Assembly: GCA_018524725.1 (NCBI GenBank)
Contig: JAEUWP010000266.1
Location: forward strand, 50,103 to 114,102
Source: Podaxis mareebaensis
Taxonomy: Eukaryota > Basidiomycota > Agaricomycetes > Agaricales > Agaricaceae
Length of the DNA: 64,000 nucleotides
Reading direction: 5' to 3'
A program made the position numbers and the translations under genes. The notes beneath the pieces are model-generated. The model made no database searches. It was not told the origin of the DNA and was given only the letters and a program-made list of their open reading frames with translations. Shown here piece by piece: positions 1 through 11,200 of the stretch. Numbering within the stretch: the stretch's first letter is position 1; each line of letters opens with the position of its first letter.

Positions 1-475
1 AGGATGGACCGATTCATTCGAGCACTCACCTCACAACTGTACGTACATGAGCTCGGAATCGAAAGTGCGGGGCGGATAATTGGGGCGGTTGCCGTGACAA
101 TGAGTGATCCAATTCAAGTGATCGACCGGGAAGTGGGTATTTGTAAGAGTTTGTACGCGGTTTTTGAATCGCTCGGAGCGGAGTGTGAAAAAAGTTAATT
201 GTGACAATTGTTGCGGGACAATGGAGGAGAGAGGGCTATTAAAGCAGAGACGAGCGTACAAAAGGAAGACGTCCCTCACCCAGAGTCCTTCCTTCATCGT
301 ACACTCCCTCGCTGTGCGAAGTGTTCACGACTCTTCCCCTTCTTTATCCCCTTTCTGTCCTTTATTAACCTCCCCCCGTGCACCACTGCCTCGCACGCCC
401 CACGTTCCCATCCCCCACACGCTCTCTCCACACGTTTAACGCCCAAACTATCCATTCAATCATCGCTTTACTACG
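1..475. other. Upstream region of the AA9 gene; no gene seen
   Basis: No convincing coding frame is visible here. The last 150 bases are strongly C/T-rich, as is common just upstream of start codons in filamentous fungi. Short open frames overlap on both strands but lack family resemblance and recognisable splice structure. Confidence 0.5.
398..418 (+). promoter_or_regulatory. Two CCCCAC motifs, candidate carbon-catabolite repressor (Cre1) sites
   Basis: CCCCAC occurs at 398-403 and again at 413-418, 58 to 78 bases upstream of the AA9 start codon. The reverse complement GTGGGG fits the SYGGRG consensus of fungal Cre1/CreA. Closely spaced pairs are typical of functional sites, and AA9 genes are commonly glucose-repressed. 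The surrounding sequence is C-rich, so chance occurrence is quite possible. Confidence 0.3.
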
Positions 476-1718
476 ATGAAGACCTCTGCCCTCTTTGTCC
501 CCCTCCTCGCCGCCGCCTACGCCTCGGCTCACGGCTTTCTCGCAACCCTAACCGTGAACGGCAAGGCCTTCAAAGGCAATGTCCCGAACGGCAAAACCGA
601 TCCAAGTGTCATTCGCCAAATCGGAGACGTCAGCCCAGTCAAGGGCGCCAACAACCCTTCTATCAACTGTGGAATTGACGCTGGACCAGCGTCGCTCGTT
701 GCGGATGCTAATCCCGGCGATAAAATCACCTTTGATTGGAGAGGTGGCGATATGAGCTTTGTAAGTCCACTCTCGCATAGTCGGTTGAAGTGTGGATATT
801 GATGATTGATTTTACGTAGTGGCCGCATAACACCGGTCCTATGTTGACCTATATGGCTTCGTGCGGTGATCAGACTTGTGACAAGTTTGATTCGACCAAG
901 GCCAAGTGGTTCAAGGTTCAACAAGTCGGTCGCAAGTCCGATGGCAACTGGGCTCAAGCTGATCTCAGTGCGTTCTTCTCTATCATCCCATTTTTCCGCA
1001 TATAATTAATGTTTGTCCTCTTTGTGTAGTGAAAGGCGGTGTCGCGTCCATGACCCTCCCCTCCAACATTGCTCCGGGCAACTACCTCATCCGTCATGAA
1101 ATCATCGGTCTTCACCTTGCCACCTCCCGCGGTGGTGCCGAGTTCTACCCTGCCTGCGCACAGCTCAAAGTCGGCGGCAGTGGAAACGGTGCTCCCAAGG
1201 ACTCTGAACTTGTCAGCTTCCCTGGTGCCTACTCCGATGATGACCCAGGCATCTTCGATCGCTCCGTCTACGATGAGAATGCCGACTACACCTTCCCTGG
1301 CCCTCAGATCGCTGCCTTCGTTAATGGTGGTTCTGATTCTGGGTCTTCCGGGTCTTCAGGCAACTCGGGCAATTCTGGCAACTCGGGCAACTCAGGCAAC
1401 TCTGGGTCCTCCGGAAACGGTGGTAACTCGGGTGCTTCCTCTACCTACGGTCCTGGGTCCGGGTCTGGTTCCGCCACCTCGACATCCAAGGCTGCCCGCC
1501 CTACAAAGTCGTCCTCTCCCTCCAGCAACAACAGCAACGCCGGATCTGCACCGTCTAAGTGCAAGCTGAAGAAGTCCCAAAAGCCCAATAACAACAAGAC
1601 CGTTTCCTCGCGAAGTGTTGATGATTCGACGTCGACTGGTTCGTCGTTGGATGTCAAGTACTACCCGAAGCATGTCAGCCGTATCATGCGGAATATCGCG
1701 TTCGGTAACACCCACTAA
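476..1718 (+). CDS. AA9 lytic polysaccharide monooxygenase (GH61-type), secreted
   Basis: Copper-dependent enzyme that oxidatively cleaves cellulose or related beta-glucans outside the cell. Exons read as 476-760, 820-967 and 1030-1718, giving about 373 residues. Residues 1-18 form a signal peptide ending ASA; cleavage leaves His19 as the N-terminal copper ligand (HGFLATLTVNGK). The second histidine is His98 in WPHNTGP. Downstream are the conserved YLIRHEIIGLH (His167) and GAEFYPACAQL (Tyr184). The usual Gln two residues before the axial Tyr is Glu182, a variant I believe occurs in some basidiomycete AA9s. The last 110 residues are a Gly/Ser/Asn-rich tail without a CBM1. The start is fixed by the signal peptide. 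Family assignment is secure; substrate and regioselectivity cannot be read here. Confidence 0.93.
1339..1425 (+). repeat. Coding minisatellite of Gly-Ser/Asn-Ser-Gly triplets in the AA9 tail
   Basis: Tandem 9-base units of the type GGCAACTCG/GGCAATTCT/GGCAACTCA encode repeated Gly-Asn-Ser, bordered by Ser-Gly-Ser units. They form the start of the low-complexity linker after the catalytic domain. Unit number is likely to vary between strains. Confidence 0.75.
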
Positions 1719-2652
1719 ACGTCTCCCGATGTTGGATGCGGTTGGGTTGGTCTGAGGGGCGCTAGCGTCTCTTGGCCGTGATGGGGGCTTGCCCCCGATT
1801 TGTTCCCCTGGAGGGTGATTCATCTTGTTATGTTCTTGTTCATGTCTTCCTTAGTTCGTTCATGATTACATTCATCTCTGCGATGATGATGATGATCTAG
1901 CATATATGTGTATAGTTTGGTCACCCTCTCCTAGATCCCTGACGCGAGCGTTGGTACTTGCCTTTGTCTGCATTAAATCCCAGATCTTTGTGCTGATGTT
2001 GATTCGTCGGCGAGGCATAGAGTGTATGATTAACTTGTTATTGTATTGTAACTATGGTAAAATAAATCACTGGGCTGGATTTTTCCAGGAGCCTTGGGTC
2101 CTTTTGTGAGTTAATGAGTGATTTGGGATGGTGGTCATCGTTCAGGCAGAATGTTCTCAATTGGGCTTGCTTGACTACTCGGATGTTACCTGTGCTTCGA
2201 GGAATAGGGTTGAAGCCAAAAGATTTCCCTATCAACAATCGACCATGAAGCAGACAGAACTAGGCTAGAAGACTAGCCCCTTAATGCTGAAGAATCCGGG
2301 AGTATCGTCTGAACGGCGCCCCTAAGCGCCCCTCCAGTGCACATATACTAGGGACGCTGACAACCACCGGCATCCTTCCATTCGATGTTGTTTCATAGCT
2401 TTTGTTGTATTTAGCAACGACGACAGGGGTGAGTGGGCGGCGGTGGGTGGCAGTGTCCTGAAACGAGGTTTGTGTGGCTGTGTTGCCCCAGCCAGTAAGG
2501 TAACGAGGCTTGGAGAAACGTTCCAACCTATTTTAACCTCCTACGTCGACAACTTGCCACCCAACACCACCCACTCCTTACTACAAACGTTCTCTCTTCG
2601 TTTCGTCTCTTTATATTGTACTAGCTACTAGATTCTCTACCTGAGTACTACG
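1719..2652. other. Intergenic between AA9 and GNA1 genes; no gene seen
   Basis: This stretch holds the 3' region of the AA9 gene and the promoter of the acetyltransferase. A short GAT repeat lies near 1881-1896. The 100 bases before 2653 are C/T-rich. No frame with family resemblance was found on either strand. Confidence 0.5.
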
Positions 2653-3430
2653 ATGACTTCGCTCCCCACCTCGACTCCCTCGACTCCCAAGCAGTACCCT
2701 AACTGGACTCCTGACCACGAACTCGACCTCTTGTTCCACCCCGATATTATCCCGGTTCAAGTCAGACGTGAACTGCACCCAGACCTTCATGTACGTGCTT
2801 TATGCCCAATCTCAGCCAGTCCGCCACCTCACTCACACACCTCACACAACACAGATCCGCCCTCTCTCCCGGACAGACTACAACCGCTCCCACCTCTCCG
2901 TTCTCTCCGTTCTCACAGTCGTAACCGACCCCGGCTTGGCAGCATACCAAGCCCGCTTCGACCTCCTCCGCTCCGCCCCGCGCACCAACTTCACCCTTGT
3001 GATCATTGACAAACCTACTGACCAGATCGTTGCGGTTGGCAGTGTGTTTGTTGAACACAAATTTTTGAGGGGGTTGGGGAGTGTTGGGCATATTGAGGAT
3101 ATTGCTGTGGATCCGAAGGTGCAGGGGAAGAAGCTTGGGTTGAGGATTATTCAGGCTTTGACGGGGATTAGTGAGAGGGAGGGGTGTTATAAGACGATTT
3201 TGAATTGTAGTGATAAGAATATTCGTGAGTGGTTTTGTAGTTTGGTTGGGGTTGGACTGGTGGCTGACGGCTTCTTTTGGTGTAGCTTTCTATGAGAAGT
3301 GTGGGTATGTGAAGAAGGAGAACGAGATGGTGAGTTTCCCTTCTTTGTTGTGGGTTGTTCTTTGCTGACGGACCCCTCTCTGCTTTCGTAGGCCAAGTAC
3401 AACGAGCGCCCTGGTACTCCTAAACTCTGA
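2653..3430 (+). CDS. GNA1: Glucosamine-6-phosphate N-acetyltransferase (GNAT family)
   Basis: Transfers acetyl from acetyl-CoA to glucosamine-6-phosphate in the cytosol, a step towards UDP-GlcNAc for chitin and glycoproteins. Exons read as 2653-2790, 2855-3224, 3286-3329 and 3392-3430, with all phases matching, giving 196 residues. That is slightly longer than the yeast enzyme because of an N-terminal extension. The GNAT core is clear: VGHIEDIAVDPKVQGKKLG contains the acetyl-CoA pyrophosphate-binding loop, followed by GCYKTILNCSDKN and the family hallmark PFYEKCGY made by the exon 2/3 join. The protein ends a few residues after KKENEM, as expected. The short 44-base third exon is easily missed. 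The gene lies downstream of the AA9 gene on the same strand with no evident functional link. Confidence 0.93.
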
Positions 3431-5886
3431 TTCTTTTCACTCTTGGACTGTTTCTTTGGCTCTCCTTTGTGTCGCAGCTTGGACTCTTCTGGGATATCCT
3501 TTTTGACAACGGACCATCGCACCATTTTCATTTCCGCGTTATCATCATCATGCCCTTGTACATAGACTTCACGGACTCGTCTAATTTTATAATCAGCGAT
3601 CAATAACCAATATTCAATGGGTTCCTCGAATAGCCGAAGTGTTGCTCCTCGAGGGAGGCTTCGCAAGCACGTGGGGTGGATGTCTTGAAGGGGATTGAAT
3701 GTTGCAGATTGGATGTTGAATCGACCTCATGGTACGCTAGGGTTCGGATCGAGATCGCGGTCAAGCCTCGGATGTGTCCAAGTTTGAACGAATGTGCTTT
3801 GCGTTCGGACGCGAATTCTTGACACTGTTGACCAGGGCTTCAATGGCGGGTAGCAGAGGCTCGGGGGTTGTTCGACCTATTCGGCACTGTTGTCTCTCTA
3901 TACGAAATGGTACACTCCACTTGCGACAAGGGTGTGAGGGAATGTGTCTCTGGAACCGAAAAGTGTCTGCCCCTGTGGGATGGCGAGACCAACTTCCCGC
4001 TAGTATGACTCTGACCTCTGGAGTTCCCTCTACGAGGCACTGGTGTCCGACCACTGATATCTAAATTTGGATCTACGAATTGTTGGGAGAACACCTCCTG
4101 CTCTACAGTACCTACATCTTCGAGGAACCCGGGTACCTCACCTTGGGTGTAATGGCAAGCTGCAGAATTCATGGATCGTTATATAATTCCTTCACCAGGA
4201 AACTTTGTCTTTGTTCGTTGTCCCGGATCTTTTCTTTGAGAACGTATTCTATCTTGCATATAGGCTAGCGGAGGACGAGGACGGTTTTGCAGGAGAGATT
4301 GTCGACCTTGGCATCCTCTCAACCCTGGGAATAGGCGCTTTACGAATCCAAGTCTTCGTGGAAGTCGTCGAGACGACAAACAATAGCCTGTGGATTCCTT
4401 ACTGGAAGCCGGTGGTAATACACCTACGGCTTCAATCGAATCATGTCCCTACAAAATGTCACCCTCACCCTTTTCCTCAGTTCCGAACATTGGACATGGT
4501 GGATCACCGGTCGCTCGGGACCGGGGCTTCTGGTCATTTGAATCGAGAAATGTTAACAATCCTTCTGTTTTCTCATTTTCTGGCCTTTCTGCTTTCTGCG
4601 GGTTCTGCCCTTCGGTTGGCTACAGGCATATTATTTTTGGTGGATAGACACCCTAAATGATGCCCCCCCACTTGGCGTGAGTCCGTCTTCTGTACGTGTG
4701 CATTCCTTCGAGCATAGGAAATGACTCGGCGAACTCCTTCGACTCCATTGACCCTTCAAGCGCGCTCCGTTGGGGAACCCTAGACTTTCAGGCTCTTCCA
4801 TTCTATGGATCTATAAGAGAACTAAACACCATCGGGATCGAGGCGCCTCTGGCAAAAGGGGGAAGGTCTAACGTGGTCGCCTAACTCGTTTGAAAAGAGC
4901 GTGTTATGTGGAGTAGCGGACGAGCTGCGAAGTTTGGATTTATGAAAATGTGACCTGGGTCGACTGCTCGTCGGAACCAAGGGCTGTCAGGGAGATTAGA
5001 TCAATCTGTATCGCTTGTGGCGCTAGGGATTTCAGGGTACATGAGCATCGAACGTCCGGGCTCCACCCAAAAGGCAACAGTACCCTCAAAACATGGTGCC
5101 ACTGTTTATGGGAAGAACTGTTCTCTCGGGGCGCTGTGGGGTGTCTATCTTGCGTTGAGAGCTCAGGGCTTTGTTCCTCTCGGGACGATTTCGCGAAGAG
5201 AGTGTAATGTTAAACCCGCAGTTCAGTTCCAAAGGCAGTATGCCGCTCGGGCTCTTTTCGTTGACGCTGAGCTGTGTGAGAAGGGGGGGGACTGTGCGGG
5301 AATTCGAGATCAACGAGTAGTGAGAAACCCACTGGAAGAAAAGGGAGAAGGCGGATTGTGATTGGTCAGGTCCTGGGGTGTTGGTGGTTGCATAGCTTGG
5401 AACTACTGGATGGGGGATACAGTAACACGTTGGTTGTGTATAGCGTCCAGATCCAACTTACTTGTCCTCGTATCTCAAGGCTTGGTCACTAATGATGCGA
5501 GATATTTTGGGTAGATTCTCTTTAGGTCTCGGCCAGCCTCATAAGCAAACATTTCCGTTTAACAGAGTGGGTCCATTAACCTGGGCCGTAGGCCTCAATT
5601 TGGGTTATCCTAACGGGTGCTTAGCTTCCTAGAAACACGAGAGTGTAAGATAATGAAGTCCGTGCTATAACTCGGTCCTGGGTTCCAGTGACAGATCACA
5701 CCGGAAAATATACGGAAGACAGAGGGTCGAGAATGTTTGAAGTCAACAGCAGTCTTTTGTCTACCAAGTTCCCGATGCCATGAACACGCCTTCCGTGAGT
5801 AGCTCGTCAGGGCGAAGTTTGTCGGTGTACCGCGGATGTCCTGACCTTAGATTCTTGCCGTTGATGGCACTATTGATTGCTGTAAA
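3431..5886. other. Gene-poor stretch; no gene recognised
   Basis: Open frames up to about 150 codons occur on both strands (for example near 3840-4172 and 4205-4660), but none shows a domain, a signal peptide, a believable splice pattern or coding-like composition. The region could hold very old gene or repeat remnants beyond recognition. Confidence 0.4.
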
Positions 5887-6640
5887 CTATGGCGCTATGG
5901 CTCTATGAATGGACCCATCCAACTCCTTCGTAGCTCGTTGCAATTGGTTCTCCTCGAGAAAGGATATCCCTTTCGAGTACGTTAACATAGACCTCATGAA
6001 GGAAGAGCGTAAGGTCGTCGAATCTTGGCTGAGTATTCTCTTGGACAAGGTTCTGTCATTGCAAGCGCAAATTTTTAGACCGCTAAATAAGTTGTATCTG
6101 ACTAATATATTGAAAGGACGATGCTGGGTTCCATCTTGTATGAAAGCCACGCAATCGCTCGTTTCCTCGAGAAATATCCGAATCAGGGAGCCAAGCCGAA
6201 GCTAGTTGAACAGGAGCTTCTCAACTTCAATTTCTCCGCTTCCTCCATTATTTTCGAGCTTCTTAACAAAATAAAAAGTAAGTTATGTATGTAATATGAT
6301 TCGAAGTTATCTCCAACTGAACAAGATCGAGGATACTCTTTGGGGAATAGGCTTCCAGGTAGTCAAAGGGTGACGGAGACCCTCGCTGACGCCTACGGCC
6401 GATACTCTCGAAAGAAAAATACATTGCGGGTGATGTGCACGATTTTTTCCCGGTCATCTTCTGTTTTGGTGCTAAATAGAATTCTAACCCATCGTATGAT
6501 CTCTGCCGTATTCCAGTTTGCGGCCGGCTCACTAAAGTGGGTATGCATCTCTTAAAGGAAAGGCGTAACGTCCAGAGATGGTTCAACGAGCTCACGAGCC
6601 GGGAATTTTGGTGGTTACTGCTAATTCAGCCGGGTAGGTG
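5887..6640 (+). pseudogene. Broken glutathione S-transferase (phi-like fungal GST)
   Basis: Pieces of a GST appear in the correct order but in changing frames. The N-terminal strand ends in LVLLEK (5940-5960), then KDIPFEYVNIDLMK near 5960-6000 in another frame. A DDAGF piece breaks by one base into ILYESHAIARFLEKYPNQG (6130-6190). The C-terminal helical domain gives NFNFSASSIIFE, then LSKEKYIAGD near 6405-6440 and NVQRWFNELTSREFWW near 6565-6610. At least three frame changes are needed and they do not fall at plausible introns. The pieces match the thioredoxin-like domain, the YES substrate loop and the C-terminal NVxRWxxxLxSRxxW motif. This is a decayed gene, not an expressed enzyme. An assembly with many indels is the only alternative. 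Confidence 0.75.
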
Positions 6641-8209
6641 CTAGAACCAGGGATCCATCGGATTCTTCTGTTTGCCATTCATTGCAGGCCACCGCACACA
6701 ACTTGATATATCATGCAATCGCTGGCGGCGTCCGAGAGTTCGCCGCAATTACCGCATGCACAGAGATTATCCTGGACAATCTCCCAGGAGGTCACTATTA
6801 CCTTATCATTGGTAATATATTTTGAAAGTTTACTGCCCTGAGAACGCCATAAGCGTGACATATATGCTGCAAACCCTGATATCGAGTAACGTGCCTCAGT
6901 AAGGGAGCAGTCGTCGACTCGAACGAGCTCTAGAGCTCGGGTTGCGAAAAGGTGGTAGTCGGGTCGATTTGCTGAGTGCCCGGCTAATGAACCCGAGGCT
7001 CCGTAAGTAAATTCTCCAGAGGATCGAGCATCAGGGTCAATTCGCTGAGTTCGAGAAGTCAGGGAAGCCGTATTAGTATTCTCGAAAATCTGAGTTGAAG
7101 TATTGAAGAGCGGGCTTATGCTGCCACTGGTATGGAAGAACCAGTCTTGTGGATACTATGGTGCGCAAATCTCGTAAGGTGGAGGGTATTATCATTTAGT
7201 CCAAGGAGATCTGGAGATGTAATATCCATGAACGATCCCTGAAGACGGTGTTAATCTGGTTCGCCTGTAGCATGCACCATAACGTTTCTTGAATAGTTGG
7301 TCTCCTGGTGAGCAGCCAGCTCACTTTCCACCCAGTGGTTATAGATCGCGGATTCCGTTTCAGTATGACGAAAATCAGGAAATCACTTCAAAAACCATCA
7401 TTGGAGGTAAAGTGTAATTACGTATGTTAAACGCGAGCCTTGGCAATGAAAATCATGGTGCAGCGGATTTGCGCTAAGGGTAGCGGAGAAACGATACGAC
7501 CTAGGCTTCCCTGTTCTTCGTTGACAGATCTTCAGGTGTGTTCTCGGAGCCACAGTACTTGCCACTCCCGGTAAGAACAAGCGGCTCCAGGCGCAAGCTA
7601 TGATTAACGCTTTACCAGATTGAAACCGGATTGATCGCCATAGGACTGTTCAGTATGGGTTGAGCGGAATGGCAGCTTGTCGAGGTGGCGTAAAGACCCT
7701 GAAAGAACGAAGGCGGCCCGGGAGGCCACAAGTGCCCTTTTGGTCCGTCAGATATATTTTTGGTTGAGTTGCGGTCCGACGAGGCGAAGTTAATCCAGAG
7801 AAAAATCGATCCCAGGTGAGTATGTTTCAGGCTCGCGACCTCAAGTTCCACAGATTGTTTGTTTGCCGTTCGAACTTGAGATGTCCTTTACGAAGGACGC
7901 CTACTACAAGTATGCAAGACGAATCGCGGAACTCGCTGAAGTAATTTTGGAGGTACAGGAGCAATACAAATGGCAAGAGGCTATAAGGGCCGGGGAAGAA
8001 TGACTGGGGTATGTGTGTGGTTGGGGGAGGAAAGGAAGGGCAGGAAAACATCGCTGCCAATGGGACATAGGGGCTCTGAAGATTTGCTCACGTAAGCAGA
8101 AAAGATGGAGCACGTGAATGCAGGGAGGCGGAGGCGTCAAGTTATTTACGAGTTTAATTGCATATTTAGATTTTCTACTCTCCATGGTGTTCAGTCTCAT
8201 GTATAGCTC
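6641..8209. other. Intergenic; no gene recognised
   Basis: This stretch lies between the GST remnant and the large zinc-finger gene. Frames such as those near 7612-7851 and 7904-8215 (minus) show no domain or splice logic. The last few hundred bases presumably hold the promoter of the gene starting at 8210; no TATA box stands out. Confidence 0.4.
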
Positions 8210-11200
8210 ATGCACAGTTACACTTTGAACAATTGGGATGGCAGTCAGTCTCAGGGAGAGGCAGGAAGCGGTGCAATCCGCAATTCAAAACACAGTCTCA
8301 AGCATACGCTATCTCCAGAACATGACCAGTCGATGTTTAAGCCCACGTCGGGTATGCTGTCAACCAACGATGTGGAGCGGGCCAACGACGCGTCTTATGG
8401 AACACAGGAAGTTGGACTCCACGATTGGATAATGTCGGAAGAGTTAGAGAGTAAAGGAAGGAAGATGGTGTGTCAGGACGCGCTTTTGACTCGTTACAGT
8501 TTCTAATTATCACATAGGCAAATGGTGTTAAGCATTCTCGGGATGTTACCACCCGTGGAATTGTTCGAGGCAACCAAGTATCAGATGCTTTGGTTGCCCC
8601 TGTATTCCAGGCCCGCAGCTCTGAGTCTACAGCTTTAGTCCATGGTCAGGGACATCCGATCAGGTTAATTTCGAACGGTCGCGTTCAAGATCAGGTAGGT
8701 CAGAGGTGCCTATGTTTCTAATAATCCGTCCATCTGTGACAACTAGTTATTGACGCACGCGATCCAGGCATATCCGTTACCTTACTCCCAGAACGCGAAG
8801 AAGCTCACTACATCTGGACCCCGGGCTACGCAGATCGCTGCTTCTGTCGTCTCTATGCCTGTTCAATCGGGTCCTATGTGTGACAAGCAAGACACACCTG
8901 GCGCAAGGAGAGCTGTATGTTCTTCGCTTCCGTATATACGTATTAAAGTGAGGACGAATTCATCACAGTTGCCTACACGTCGTCATCCTCCGTCATCCTC
9001 ACAAACCCTGTTGTTTCTGAACTCTCAAGCTCGGTCAAATAGCACCCAGGTACTTTCAAACTCGATCTATCCGCTCCACTATATTAATTCCACAAAGGAA
9101 TTGCACCCTTCGCGGAGTTCCAATCATGCAGTTCCTCCGGTTCGGCCAGCATTGACGGGAGAGGCGGCAGGAACGAAAGGCATGAAAGTACCTCCCACCA
9201 TTGAGAAAGCTGCAGGTGTTCCTACATTGCTGGCATTGGACTATCGACTAAAACATCTATACTTAGTTGCCCAGTGCTTTGAATTTAACGTTGGCGAGAA
9301 TGCCTTCTATAATTTTGCCTTCAAAGGTGTCTACTCCTGCTACAGGACTAAACAGGGACGGGGACGCTAGGGCAATACCTAACACTGCCGTTCAAACATA
9401 CTATTTTGAACAACCTATGTCTAAGGTGTGTCGAATTTTCATTATTACAACATGGTTTTCATTCATGTTGGGAATAGCCACCTCAATCAGCTTTGAGAAT
9501 ATCGACGATATCCAATACCGCCTCCAGTGCAACGGATAATCATGTTGGTGACGTTAATATCACCTTTTGCAGTATCCTCATTTTTCATCTTTGATTATTT
9601 TCAAGCCCAAACCGTCGCTTCAATCGCCTACACTTCCTGCTGGGAGACGCAAACAACTTAACATCCCCACTACTTCACCTGTTTCACCCTCAGCTGAACG
9701 CCGTACACCTCACGAGGCTCCTTCACCTCGGCTTCCTCGCTCGGAACCTGATGCATCCCAACAAACGGTGATTGATATTTGATCCGCAATCCAAGTTCGT
9801 GGCACTGATTATGACTGTAGATTCCATCTTCCGTTCCTCCATCGCCTTCGTCGTCCCCTAATCTGCAACTATTCAACATTGATCATGACCACGAAGATGA
9901 GTACACGAGTGCCGATGCTGATGGTGAGAGCATCGATGACCTCGATTTTGAAGTATGTGCCTTCTAACCAATACGCTCTATGCTAAGCTAACATCGAAAT
10001 AAAGACTGCAGAATTTTCTCAACCCGCCACGCAGCCTACCATATCAGCACAACCTGAAGTCTCTTCCTTATCTCCAGCCCCATCCTCACGCCCTCGTTCA
10101 TCTGCACGCTCTACAGCAATTATTCATCGCCCAAATCACGTTTTATCTACATCCGTATACGACCTTTTCACGCCTCCCCTGTCACCCTCTCAGGGACCCG
10201 GTAAACGAAACTCACAACAACGATCTACACGTTTGGCATACGTAGAAGTTCCGCCCTTGCCACCGGGGCGGTGCAAGGAAGATTATAGGCCTTTGAAAAT
10301 CGCTAGACGGGCTTTTGAGCGTTCAGGTAAACGTGAGCGCAATGAAGGAGCTTCGGAGTATGGGTTGAGTAGGAAAAGGAGGGTGTATTCGGAGGAGAGG
10401 GAGCGTGAGAGGAAGACCGGGAGGCACTGGGGGCAGGAAAAGAACAAGAAAAAAGTATCTGCTAAGGAGGCAACGAAGGAGCGGGAGGGAGAGGTGAGGG
10501 AGGAAGCGGAGGGACGGAAGGAGATGGCACCAATTCCAGTGTCGGATCGTACAACGTTTCAGCAACAGAGCCAACAGGAGGAATCCATCTTATCGGCTTT
10601 GTCTATGCGTCATCCGAACGAAACACCTTCGCAGAAAACGTTGCCGTCTGGAATGCCCGCGGACATGGCCGATGTTTCTCGACGGAAATCCCCATCGCCT
10701 TCTGTTCATTCAACTTCGACACTACCAAAAGTTTCGTCACCTGCTATTTCTTCCCCTCCTCCGAAGCGATCGAAACCCAATCTGACGCTCACTTCTATCG
10801 CGTCCGCTTCCAGTGCCTCCATATCCACCCTCCGAGACTTGTCGCAACCTCCTCCGACCACTGCAATTACGGGCACCGCCACGACCTTATCACCCCAGGA
10901 GCCTGTAATCCGGGGGCTCGAAGTCCATACCGTGTGCCACCATTCACCAATAGTAACCTACTTCCACACTCGATTCGTTCGAAACGTGTTGAAGAGTGGA
11001 CCAGATGAATGGTCAGCACCGGATATGCGAGCGGACAAGAAATGCATCAAGTCACGCGGGTTTAGTTGGAATAGTTATTCGTCCTTCTCTGGAGCTGGAA
11101 GCGAAGTCACCGACGAAGACGAAGAGGAAGCTAGGTTTGACATTGGAGGGAGTGTGCTGTGGGAGGGATGTTCGTCTGATGAGGAGGAACAGGAAGGTTT

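Noticed and set aside
4205..4660. A 151-codon plus-strand frame in the gene-poor stretch
   Set aside because: No domain, no codon or splice logic, and equally long frames exist on the other strand; treated as chance.
8750..9370. A 206-codon frame as an independent gene
   Set aside because: It reads through short phase-matched introns of the large zinc-finger gene; the exons on both sides join in frame.
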